Below the pieces are notes generated by a model. It saw only the letters and a program-made list of their open reading frames with translations. It had not been told where the DNA came from and ran no database searches. From contig NZ_QPKV01000007.1 of the NCBI RefSeq assembly GCF_003339865.1, positions 186,001 to 250,000 of the forward strand: a stretch of 64,000 nt of DNA. Direction: 5' to 3'. Within the stretch, counting starts at the first letter, position 1. Each line of letters opens with the position of its first letter. A program made the position numbers and the translations under genes. Source of the stretch: Pedobacter chinensis (GTDB taxonomy: Bacteria; Bacteroidota; Bacteroidia; Sphingobacteriales; Sphingobacteriaceae). Positions 1-7,626 of this stretch are shown here, piece by piece.

Positions 1-753
1 TGGATAAAATACCTCAATTATTATCGTTCCAATACCAAACAACAAGGGAAGACTAGGATACTGAGCAAATAAATTATAATTATCAATTATATTTGATTTG
101 AAACCAGGAAGATGTATGGCTTTCCAGACCGACTCTCCATTCCACCAGTTTATACCAAAGCTTTTGTCTATTCCAGATGTAAAATAAACGATCGACATGT
201 GGATTTTTAAAAGGTTGCGGTAAGGGGTTGGATTGATTTCCGAACGCTTAAATATTAGGCTATCAACAGATATTTTATTTCCAACAGGAAAAATGAAACA
301 ATAGAACAATGCAATTGACTTAAAGAATTCTACACCATACATGTAAGGTGTTGAGGATTGAAATATTAATATGTGAAGAAACAGCAGTGTTAAAGATGAA
401 AAGCGGGTCAAAAAGCCAAATACAAGCGTAATGCACAGTATACCGTAAAGTATCATGTAGCCCAAGGCAAAGGAACTCGATGTAATACCTAAATAGGTCA
501 AAATACTCTGCACATAACTATAGGAGGGCATATACTGCACTTTTTGTATACTGAGTATTTTCAAAGGAATTAGTCCACTATCAGTATACAATAACTCAAA
601 ATCCCTGCTTATTGCTAGCAGGTGTGTGCAACAGAAAAGTCCAATTGCAATTCGAAAAAATGGAAAGAATAATCCGTCCTCCTTTTGAAAAGCAAGAAAT
701 TTATCCCGTGACCAAAGAAAACTAGTTTTTACCGAGAGTAATGTGTTTTGCAT
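1..753 (-). CDS. HTTM-domain membrane protein, SdpB-like (C-terminus outside window)
   Basis: The gene runs off the left edge; 251 residues are visible from the ATG at 753. Several hydrophobic segments are seen (about residues 28-48, 98-115, 118-133, 145-157, 235-250). Motifs typical of HTTM proteins (the membrane part of vitamin K-dependent carboxylase and of SdpB) are YTDSGLIP at 56-63, TPYMYGVEFFKSIALFY at 135-151 and TSGIDKSFGINWWNGESVW at 192-210. The start lies inside the upstream gene, overlapping it by 32 bp, so translation is probably coupled. SdpB acts with SdpA in maturing the toxin SdpC; a similar role here is inference. The reading frame is open throughout. The family call is fairly sure; the substrate is unknown. 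Confidence 0.75.
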   Translation of the reverse strand, partial: MQNTLLSVKTSFLWSRDKFLAFQKEDGLFFPFFRIAIGLFCCTHLLAISRDFELLYTDSGLIPLKILSIQKVQYMPSYSYVQSILTYLGITSSSFALGYMILYGILCITLVFGFLTRFSSLTLLFLHILIFQSSTPYMYGVEFFKSIALFYCFIFPVGNKISVDSLIFKRSEINPTPYRNLLKIHMSIVYFTSGIDKSFGINWWNGESVWKAIHLPGFKSNIIDNYNLFAQYPSLPLLFGIGTIIIEVFYP

Positions 754-1369
754 CTAATTCAAGTAGTTTAATTAAAAGAGGAGCTTTTTTTTCCAGTACT
801 GAAGCATTAAGTGATGGGTAATGATAAAGGAAAAGAGTGCAGTGAACTAGGAATTTATCCGGTTTATATTGATTATAATAAAACCTGCCAATACTCTTCA
901 AATAAATATCAAGATATTCTCCATATTTTTTTGATTCCTTGAACGAAACACTTTTTTTCTTGAGTCGCTCATTTTCGATAATGGTTAACCTATCCTGAAA
1001 TGACCCTAACAGAGTATGATATTTGTTTTTCCCTTCTTTAGTTCTAAATGGAGGAGAGAAATGTTCAACCATCTCTTGCCTTGTTTTCCGGTCTAGTATG
1101 GTAATTTTAAGGACATATGAGCTGGCAACATTTGGCGCAAAAAAACCATACCCTGCATCAATCCCTGAAAGAGAAAGATATTGCTTGACCAATGGAATCG
1201 AAATTGAATGCTGTAATCCCTCTTTGGTAGCAGTTAAACCTGTTGTAAAATCATTCTCCACAAAGGAAGAAGATTTCTCATAAGAAGATATTGTGCTTAT
1301 GACAGCAATCGTCGCAAGAAAGAGGAAATGGATGATAGCAAAATAAAAGAATCGAATATGGGTGACCAT
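722..1369 (-). CDS. Membrane-anchored protein with GYGFFAPN motif, possible SdpA-like partner of the HTTM protein
   Basis: This 215-residue protein has an N-terminal transmembrane segment (about residues 8-28) followed by a soluble, probably periplasmic domain. Residues 73-80 read GYGFFAPN, resembling the W/Y-G-F-F-T/A pattern of SdpA-type proteins and of other small proteins encoded beside HTTM genes. The C-terminal third is basic and aromatic. It starts 4 bp after the stop of the preceding small exported protein and overlaps the HTTM gene, so the three form one transcription unit. No catalytic motif is recognised. The SdpA comparison rests on one motif plus context and is tentative. Confidence 0.6.
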   Translation of the reverse strand: MVTHIRFFYFAIIHFLFLATIAVISTISSYEKSSSFVENDFTTGLTATKEGLQHSISIPLVKQYLSLSGIDAGYGFFAPNVASSYVLKITILDRKTRQEMVEHFSPPFRTKEGKNKYHTLLGSFQDRLTIIENERLKKKSVSFKESKKYGEYLDIYLKSIGRFYYNQYKPDKFLVHCTLFLYHYPSLNASVLEKKAPLLIKLLELDAKHITLGKN

Positions 1370-1373
1370 GAGT

Positions 1374-1679
1374 CTATTTATAATCGTTGATAATACGGGA
1401 GAAATCGTTGTTTTGCAAATCCTCAGGGGTGCTTAGAAATTTAGTCTGGAAAAAAGTTTTTTCAGTAAACTCTCCTTCATCTAGGTGGGATGTCCTCGTT
1501 AGATGACTTTCTGCGATAAATCCAGCTTCTTCTGTATAATAATCCGAAGCATAATCGACCTGCTGCAAATTCTGATATTTTTCTGATTCAGATTTCTCGG
1601 AAGACGCCCATAGATATGCAGGTGCCAATAGAGTTGCAAAGATGAGTATAGCTGTGATAAAATAATAATTGGTTTTCAT
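1374..1679 (-). CDS. Small exported protein of unknown function (101 aa)
   Basis: The protein has a clear signal peptide (residues 1 to about 25, ending near LWASSEK) and a mature part of about 75 residues rich in Ser, Glu, Thr and Tyr. It has no cysteine and no recognised domain. It lies 80 bp downstream of the other small secreted protein, separated by a terminator hairpin, and 4 bp upstream of the GYGFFAPN protein. Being sandwiched between a secreted peptide gene and a membrane pair suggests a precursor, immunity or chaperone role; none can be shown from sequence. Confidence 0.6.
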   Translation of the reverse strand: MKTNYYFITAILIFATLLAPAYLWASSEKSESEKYQNLQQVDYASDYYTEEAGFIAESHLTRTSHLDEGEFTEKTFFQTKFLSTPEDLQNNDFSRIINDYK

Positions 1680-1718
1680 ACTTATTTTTTTAATGACATG
1701 AATGTAAATTGAGAAATT

Positions 1719-1745
1719 AAAAAGGGCTCAGAAAACATCTGAGCC
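1719..1745 (-). terminator. Terminator or attenuator between the two small exported-protein genes
   Basis: On the minus strand an 8-bp stem (GGCTCAGA/TCTGAGCC, 1725-1732 with 1738-1745) and 5-nt loop are followed by a short T tract (1719-1723). It sits right after the stop of the 104-aa secreted protein and before the 101-aa gene, so it should separate or attenuate expression of the downstream genes. Confidence 0.6.
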
Positions 1746-1759
1746 ACTTTTAGTAATTG

Positions 1760-2074
1760 TTATTGGTAAGATGCAATAATGGTATCCACGTTAACAGATG
1801 CACTGTATAATGTTGAAGTAGCAATACTTGCTTCTACAGTAGAAACGCTCTGAGACTCCTCGTTGCTGCTAGCGCTCCACTTGGTCTTAGTGGTATTGAA
1901 GGTTACACTGCTAGAGGCAACATCGGTTCCATCTACTTCAAGAAGGTTAGCTTCAGTAGCCGATGTCACCTTAGTTTTAGGGATAGTGGTGTCTTCCTCG
2001 CCTGATACGAAGGCCGATAAAGAAATTACGAACGCTGCTGCGCAAGGGAATAGGATTTTTTGATAATTTTTCAT
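1760..2074 (-). CDS. Small secreted Ser/Thr/Val-rich protein (104 aa), candidate precursor peptide
   Basis: A basic, hydrophobic signal peptide (MKNYQKILFPCAAAFVISL, cleavage near residues 22-26) precedes about 80 mature residues dominated by Ser, Thr, Val, Ala and acidic residues. There is no mature cysteine and no known domain. It is the first gene of the leftward set and is followed by a terminator, so it may be made in excess over the downstream membrane genes, as is usual for structural peptide genes of bacteriocin-like loci. The precursor role is inference. Lack of a Cys pair argues against a true SdpC orthologue. Confidence 0.6.
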   Translation of the reverse strand: MKNYQKILFPCAAAFVISLSAFVSGEEDTTIPKTKVTSATEANLLEVDGTDVASSSVTFNTTKTKWSASSNEESQSVSTVEASIATSTLYSASVNVDTIIASYQ

Positions 2075-2209
2075 TTTTTTTTAATTTAAGAATTGATTAT
2101 TTATATAATTTAACTATAGTTCATGGAGTACTGTGAGCTAGCGTTGTTGTCGCTTTATTTGTTACAAGGGGATATATACATTTAGACACAATCGACTAAC
2201 TCGAATCAC

Positions 2210-3670
2210 TTAAATAAAAATAGTCTCGGTATTCAATAGAATGAAAGGCCTGGTTTTTGCATTGATGACGCTCCCCTTTTCAATAAGAATGTATAAGCCA
2301 TCTGCATATTCGCCAGTAGTAGTAAATTTTTGATGATTTGCAAATTTTCTTTCTAACAACTCCCATTTTCCTTTCTTCATTCCATATAACTCATATTGCA
2401 TATTGTCCGAAAGAGAGGGCTTTTGCAAAAATGATAGGTTTTTAATAGAATCAGGAAGTTTCCAGCCATGTTTGTCGATGTATGCTACTTGTTGCTGGAG
2501 AACTGACTTATCGCTTGACAATATCATCTTGTGTCTTTTTGTGGATCTGAAGTCACGGATGTTTGCTGATTTATCAAGGTAAAACAAAAAGCTCTCCCCT
2601 CGAAAATCCAGGGTCGATATCAGGTAGAGGTTTTCCACTCCAAGATCTCTAAATTTGAATTCTTTAAGTTTAGGGCTTATAGCAGACACAGGTTTCCAAG
2701 TACCTGAATTAAGCACACTAATTACTAAGATTTCAGATGTTTTTTTAAAATAGTACTGCGTATTTAGTTCCCCGGTCTTCACATATTTTGAGGTGACATC
2801 AAGGTCCGTGAAAGTAGTTCCAATGTTGGACAACTGTTTATAAAACTTTAGATAAACCGAAGTGGTATCGGGAATAAATCCTTTTCTGTATACCTTTGGC
2901 GGAATTCTATAGGAATAAAAATCCTTGTTCGAAGAAATGATAAACGATAATGGATTATATTTTTCATTGGTACCGGAGTCATCTCCAGAAATCGGATAAA
3001 ATTCCTTTTCATTAGGAACTAATACATTCCAGGCATGTCCTCCATCCTGATTACCCCATGCAGGCACATAATCGAAAGTCATCGGCAATCCATTTGCACG
3101 TGAGATATAAGAATTCAGGTTACAGATAGAAAGACAGGAACCCGATCCCTTTTTGACTATTTCATCAAATGTCAAAATGTTCTCATTGGTGTTGTCCAGT
3201 TTATATTTGACTAGTGTTTTCGTGTATCTATCTACATCATTACATATGTTGAGCATTGAATCCGAACTGGTGCAGTATTTCATTCTTTCGAAAGGAACAG
3301 TATAAAGGGAAAGTGCTTTAGTCCGCCAATCGCTAGGCATGCTACTATTAAGTTTATAGGGAAGTACATAATTCACGAAACTGAATTCCGACATCAAATC
3401 TCTGTTGATAAATGTACTTGCTTTTTGGTAAGACAGGGCAATATTCCTAGACAGCAACTCTTCAGAAATAACTGGATAATCTTGAACGACTGTAAGATTA
3501 GTATCTAAATGAAATTGCAATCGCGAGAATTTTTTCAGTAACGCTAAGGCTTTTTCACTATGGAAAACCTTACCTGTTAATATCCCCAGGCCAGTATCTT
3601 CCGAGATTGAGCAAGACAATAATAAGGTTAACATTACAATCGCAAATGCCCTGCTAATTAGTTGTTTCAT
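2210..3670 (-). CDS. Lipoprotein with transglutaminase-like core
   Basis: An N-terminal lipobox (LLLSC, Cys20) marks a lipoprotein. Around residues 165-235 a transglutaminase-like core is visible: Cys179 in GSCLS, His212 in GGHAWN and Asp230 in ISGDDSG, in the family's Cys-His-Asp order. Such enzymes cleave or form amide bonds; in Bacteroidota many are cell-surface peptidases or cross-linkers. The remaining 250 residues look beta-rich and are not recognised. Its start overlaps the preceding small lipoprotein gene by 17 bp, implying one operon. The substrate is unknown; the adjacent secreted small proteins are possible targets, which is speculation. Confidence 0.75.
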   Translation of the reverse strand: MKQLISRAFAIVMLTLLLSCSISEDTGLGILTGKVFHSEKALALLKKFSRLQFHLDTNLTVVQDYPVISEELLSRNIALSYQKASTFINRDLMSEFSFVNYVLPYKLNSSMPSDWRTKALSLYTVPFERMKYCTSSDSMLNICNDVDRYTKTLVKYKLDNTNENILTFDEIVKKGSGSCLSICNLNSYISRANGLPMTFDYVPAWGNQDGGHAWNVLVPNEKEFYPISGDDSGTNEKYNPLSFIISSNKDFYSYRIPPKVYRKGFIPDTTSVYLKFYKQLSNIGTTFTDLDVTSKYVKTGELNTQYYFKKTSEILVISVLNSGTWKPVSAISPKLKEFKFRDLGVENLYLISTLDFRGESFLFYLDKSANIRDFRSTKRHKMILSSDKSVLQQQVAYIDKHGWKLPDSIKNLSFLQKPSLSDNMQYELYGMKKGKWELLERKFANHQKFTTTGEYADGLYILIEKGSVINAKTRPFILLNTETIFI

Positions 3671-4028
3671 ATACTTCTTGAATAAGATTAGTTTTATAAT
3701 AATTTATCTTGATGCGTATCGTAATGTCATGATAGGTCCTGTTTAAAATTTCAGCTTGGGACGCTTGTTCAATACTGATATTAAATAGATCCCGAGGTGG
3801 AACGATAGATGTTTTATTACCGTGATTGATGATTAGAGTATCTTGCGACAAGTTTTCCCCTTTTATTAGAAATCCGGATTTGTCTTCTAGTCTGAGAACC
3901 CATCGTGTCCTTTCTTTGATTATTTTTTCATTAAGATCCAAAAATTTCACTGGATATGATATTTTGCAGGAAAGAGTAATAACGAAAATAGTTAAAACAA
4001 AAATGATAAGCGAAGCTGCCTTTTTCAT
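3654..4028 (-). CDS. Small lipoprotein of unknown function
   Basis: This 124-residue protein has a signal peptide with lipobox TLSC (Cys21). The mature region contains no recognised domain; it looks beta-rich with several aromatic and basic residues. It is the first gene of the leftward lipoprotein pair, overlapping the transglutaminase-like lipoprotein by 17 bp, and diverges from the LytTR regulator 264 bp away. The overlap suggests a partner or folding companion of the transglutaminase-like protein. Confidence 0.6.
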   Translation of the reverse strand: MKKAASLIIFVLTIFVITLSCKISYPVKFLDLNEKIIKERTRWVLRLEDKSGFLIKGENLSQDTLIINHGNKTSIVPPRDLFNISIEQASQAEILNRTYHDITIRIKINYYKTNLIQEVYETTN

Positions 4029-4206
4029 ATAATTATTTGATCTTTCACGATTAATATTAAAAAAATTTCGAGTTACAAATCATGCCACCTATGATGAGAA
4101 TCTTGACATTGTCATTTTTTTAGGGATTAAAAATTCTTTCATATCTGTTTTTTTATACCTTTAAATTAGAATTAGAAATTTATCTGAAAAACTATTTTGC
4201 TGCAAA

Positions 4207-4237
4207 CGGTCAATTGATATCCTCTATCGGTCAATTG
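4207..4237. promoter_or_regulatory. Candidate LytTR operator: direct repeats 21 bp apart
   Basis: CGGTCAATTG occurs at 4207-4216 and again, exactly, at 4228-4237. Two 9-10 bp direct repeats with a 21-bp period (two helical turns) is the arrangement bound by LytTR regulators such as AgrA. The site is 56 bp upstream of the LytTR gene and about 180 bp upstream of the divergent lipoprotein operon. Regulation is inferred. Confidence 0.55.
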
Positions 4238-4292
4238 TATGCTTGCATTTGTTTACTAAATAGGTTTCTGGTTTAAGAAATAGTAAATCATT

Positions 4293-5057
4293 ATGAATAT
4301 CAAAACCCTCAGCTGCATCATTGTTGATGACGAAGCTTTTTCAATAGAGTTGCTTTCAGACCGGATATCATCTTTCAAAAATCTCAAGATCGTTAAAACC
4401 TTCACAAACCCACTAGAGGCACTTGCAGAGATCGGCTCGGCTACAGAAATCGACATTTTATTTATTGATATTGATATGCCAGATCTCTCAGGACTGAATT
4501 TAGCTGAAAAAGTACGTCACAAAGTGAAATATATCATTTTTACAACTGCATACCCTCAGTTTGCCTTGGAAGCATTTGGGGTCAAAGCATATGATTATTT
4601 ACTTAAACCTATAGATAATCTCAAGTTTATTGAATCTATCGGCAGGCTCATAACTTTAGCGAACGATTCAGTCTCAACTGCCAATAAAAAAGATGATTTC
4701 ATATTTATTAAAGGCGACCTTAAAGGAAAATATATTAAGTTGATGCCGGAGGAAATAGTCTTGATATATACACGATCTCATATGGTATTTATTGAAACAA
4801 CCAAGGGACAGTTTAAAACAAATGATACAATAAGAAATGTGGAGTCTAAATTGTTGCCTTCCGATAAACGATTCCTAAGGGTTCACCAATCCAATATTAT
4901 CAATGTCGATAAGATATTGAAGATTGAGGGCAACACAATTTATCTGGATTACAAGTGGGAGGTTCCAATTGGAGAAAACTATAAAAAAATCGTGATGGAA
5001 TTTGTAAAGGAAAAGTTGTTGAATCCCGGTTCTGCAAACCGGGATTCAACAACTTAA
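4293..5057 (+). CDS. LytTR-family response regulator
   Basis: The receiver domain (about residues 6-125) carries the acidic pair Asp12-Asp13, phosphoacceptor Asp59 in FIDIDMP, a Thr in IIFTTAY and Lys in LLKPI. A LytTR DNA-binding domain fills about 145-245, with the usual VHQSNIINVDKI segment. It is followed by a kinase gene of the matching class, so phosphorylation by that kinase is likely. The 21-bp-spaced repeats upstream suggest autoregulation or control of the divergent lipoprotein operon. The final codons are part of a perfect 19-bp hairpin. Confidence 0.92.
   Translation: MNIKTLSCIIVDDEAFSIELLSDRISSFKNLKIVKTFTNPLEALAEIGSATEIDILFIDIDMPDLSGLNLAEKVRHKVKYIIFTTAYPQFALEAFGVKAYDYLLKPIDNLKFIESIGRLITLANDSVSTANKKDDFIFIKGDLKGKYIKLMPEEIVLIYTRSHMVFIETTKGQFKTNDTIRNVESKLLPSDKRFLRVHQSNIINVDKILKIEGNTIYLDYKWEVPIGENYKKIVMEFVKEKLLNPGSANRDSTT
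5013..5055 (+). terminator. Perfect 19-bp hairpin at the end of the regulator gene
   Basis: Arms AAGTTGTTGAATCCCGGTT (5013-5031) and its exact reverse complement (5037-5055) enclose a 5-nt loop. The stem overlaps the last codons and stop of the regulator. Downstream is A-rich, with only TTTT a few bases later, so it is a poor plus-strand intrinsic terminator; the minus strand has a TTTT run just after the stem. It could separate regulator from kinase expression or stabilise the mRNA 3' end. Confidence 0.5.
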
Positions 5058-5245
5058 AAAAATGTTTTAATGGTTGTCACAGTAGCCGTGCTGACGGTCG
5101 GGTCGGTTTCGAGCTTTGCAATAGGTTTTACCAATGATTTGAAGATAAAAACTGTCTTCTTCTGGATTTTCAAGTGTCTCTGTATCATTACTTTTTCTTG
5201 AAAACTAACCCAGTTATTTTATTATCGAAAGTTTATTTCCCATAA

Positions 5246-6361
5246 ATGCATATGCGAAGCCTTAAACCGGTGATTCATCACCTAAACACATTGGCAACTA
5301 AATCCAAGAGCTTACAATTTCACCTTTTGTGCTGGGCTGTCTTTATTATTTATGATAGCTTGATTGGCGGAATGGCTGCAGGTAGATTTGGGGCTATGCC
5401 AAATTATGTTATTCACTACGCTTTAAATATTGCGCTATTCTATTTTCATGCTCATTTTATCCTAAAAAAAGGTTTGGGGTCACGCCATAGTAGAATAATA
5501 AAAACCGTATTACTATTAGGGCTTGAAATAGCTTTATATATATTTTTGGTGTTCTATATTGATTCCTTTCTCGCCCGCCACACAAACTACTTGTCTGTCA
5601 AGGTTATCACATTTAGTGAGTCTCTAGTGTATGGATATCTTTGGAGATCGCTCTATTTCATCTTTGTAAGTACAGGTTACTTTTTTTTTATTGAGTACAT
5701 CAGGGAAAGGAACGAAAATGATAATGTAAAAAAGCAACAGTTTGATATGCTGATCAGGCAGGAACAAATAGATAAGCAGCTAGCAGAGGCAAAAAATGCG
5801 TTTTTGCTGGCTCAGGTTAATCCACACTTTTTGTTCAACACATTAAATTACATCTATTTCAGTACCTACAAAGCGTCTCCTAAAGGTGCAGAAGCTATTA
5901 TGGCCCTATCCAAGATTATGAGATATACCGCTGATACAGAAAACACAAAAGAGTCAGTTAAACTCGGTACCGAGATTGAACACATAGAAAATCTTCTATA
6001 CCTTAATAACCTGAGACTAAATGGGTTGATAAATTTCAAATTCCAATACACTCCTGATGTTAAAGAAATTAGAATAATACCTCTTGTTCTAATAACCATA
6101 GCAGAAAATATTTTTAAGCATGCTCATTTAACACACAGTGATTACCCGCCGTTCATTAGAATCAAAAACGAATCCGCGCAACTGATAATTACCTCAGGCA
6201 ATATGTCAAAGGAACCAATCTATAATCATGACAGCCTAAGTTCAGGACTTAGTAATTTAGTTAGCAGAATTGAGTTTGCTTACGGAAATAACGCAGAAAT
6301 CTACTACGGCAAAGACAATAAAAACTATTTTAGTCTTCAATTAAAAATTCCAATAAGATAA
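5246..6361 (+). CDS. LytS/YehU-type sensor histidine kinase
   Basis: The first 150 residues hold about four transmembrane helices with no large extracytoplasmic domain. A coiled segment (about 155-185) leads to the His_kinase block, with phosphoacceptor His194 in NPHFLFNTL. Near the end GLSNLVSRI matches the glycine box of the ATPase domain. It is 188 bp after the LytTR regulator, transcribed the same way, and probably its partner. Because sensing must occur in or near the membrane, a hydrophobic or peptide signal is possible. A second in-frame ATG two codons later could be the true start. Confidence 0.9.
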   Translation: MHMRSLKPVIHHLNTLATKSKSLQFHLLCWAVFIIYDSLIGGMAAGRFGAMPNYVIHYALNIALFYFHAHFILKKGLGSRHSRIIKTVLLLGLEIALYIFLVFYIDSFLARHTNYLSVKVITFSESLVYGYLWRSLYFIFVSTGYFFFIEYIRERNENDNVKKQQFDMLIRQEQIDKQLAEAKNAFLLAQVNPHFLFNTLNYIYFSTYKASPKGAEAIMALSKIMRYTADTENTKESVKLGTEIEHIENLLYLNNLRLNGLINFKFQYTPDVKEIRIIPLVLITIAENIFKHAHLTHSDYPPFIRIKNESAQLIITSGNMSKEPIYNHDSLSSGLSNLVSRIEFAYGNNAEIYYGKDNKNYFSLQLKIPIR

Positions 6362-6458
6362 TTACAGTTGACATCAAAATTTTGCTTTGCTTAAGATGAC
6401 GTTGAATCTGCCATTCTTTGCAAAATAAATCTGCCAGACCATTTTAACATTTCTTTAG

Positions 6459-7190
6459 TTTCTTAAAACCTTATTACAGATAATAGAAATTACATTATTT
6501 TTAGCCTATGAAAGACTTACCGAATTCATTGAGCGTGAGAATATACTAAATATAATGTTGCCCTCAAGGAACTATATCATACCCTTGACTTCAGAGGAGT
6601 GCTTTTTCAGCAAAAGTAATCCAGTCGAGGTTTGGAAAAATTATACCACTGATCCAACAAAAGGACTTTTTACAACTGCTGATCCAGGTAAGCTGGGAAT
6701 AGGCTTAACCAGCCTTCGTCCAGAAAAAAAATGGTACTCGATGTATTTGCGTTATTGACCATTTTTGAATTAGCATTAGAAAATCTTATAGGAAAGTTAC
6801 CTAATGAGAAGATAGTAGTCCGCACTACCCTGGAGCAGTTCAGCCATTTTATAAAGGATCAGGATGGAATCAAAATCTCTGGCAGGTTGAACATCAATAG
6901 AACCCCTTCTGGTATCGAGCGAAAGTTCACTACGCCCGAAAAGATTCAGGCGGGAATTGCTAGAATCGAAAAGATCATCAGCTGGATACCCGAGAATTGT
7001 CTTGAAGTTACGGCTTCCGCTCGCTTAAATATGAATGAAAAAGCGAGGCGAATGCGCTATTGATGCAATTTTGACCGCTCAGCACCAGGATGCCATCCTA
7101 TACAGTGAAGAATGGGTAATGCGCACGCTGGCTTGTTCCGTATGTCAATCCACTCCACAAATGATTTGGTTCTCTTCTTTGGTATATTAA
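6459..7190 (+). pseudogene. Decayed gene with frameshifts, possible PIN-like domain protein
   Basis: Three overlapping coding-like stretches in different frames follow one another: open from 6459 (no start codon) to 6758, then about 6731-7063, then about 7050 to the stop at 7188-7190. Read together they give a continuous-looking protein tail of about 240 residues. The segments LDVFALLTIFELAL and AILYSEEWVMRTL resemble the acidic motifs of PIN-like domains that follow helical or TPR regions. The 5' end is missing and at least two frameshifts are needed. The family call is tentative; the pseudogene status is better supported. Confidence 0.45.
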
Positions 7191-7218
7191 TACGTCTATA
7201 AAATCAGAAAATACAAAT

Positions 7219-7497
7219 ATGATAGCAGATTCAGAAACACATGATAATAACCAGTCGAATGACTATGCTGATAGAAAAACATCAAATGATATGGAAACTT
7301 TCGTAAAGTTACTCTACAAAATATGGGGAATTACTGAAGTCCTAAAAAGTGATGTCAATTATATTATGGAAATTTACACGGCACCTACACATAAAAAAAA
7401 CAAAAGAGTGAATAAAAGCGAACGTATAGCTAAAATCAAACACAGATTGATAGCATCCGGAAAAAAGTTTACTAAACTACATAACTTAAACGAGTAA
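7219..7497 (+). CDS. Small hypothetical protein (92 aa)
   Basis: A 92-residue, Lys/Asn-rich, probably cytoplasmic protein with no recognised domain. The N-terminal 25 residues are polar and likely disordered; residues 30-60 may be helical; the C-terminus is strongly basic. It sits between the decayed gene and the integrase, in atypical surroundings with few conserved genes. The frame is uninterrupted and preceded by an AT-rich leader, but there is no independent proof that it is expressed. Confidence 0.4.
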   Translation: MIADSETHDNNQSNDYADRKTSNDMETFVKLLYKIWGITEVLKSDVNYIMEIYTAPTHKKNKRVNKSERIAKIKHRLIASGKKFTKLHNLNE

Positions 7498-7626
7498 TGA
7501 TTTATTGACTTTGTTCTTTGAAATTATTTAATAGCCGAGAAACTTTTTAATGCAAATACTAGATTTACATTAATCTTTCAAGGTAAATAGATCTGTTTGA
7601 GCAGGTGCTAAAAAAAATTAAACCTA

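Noticed and set aside
1760..2074. SdpC orthologue
   Set aside because: The mature protein has no cysteine pair and no hydrophobic toxin segment.
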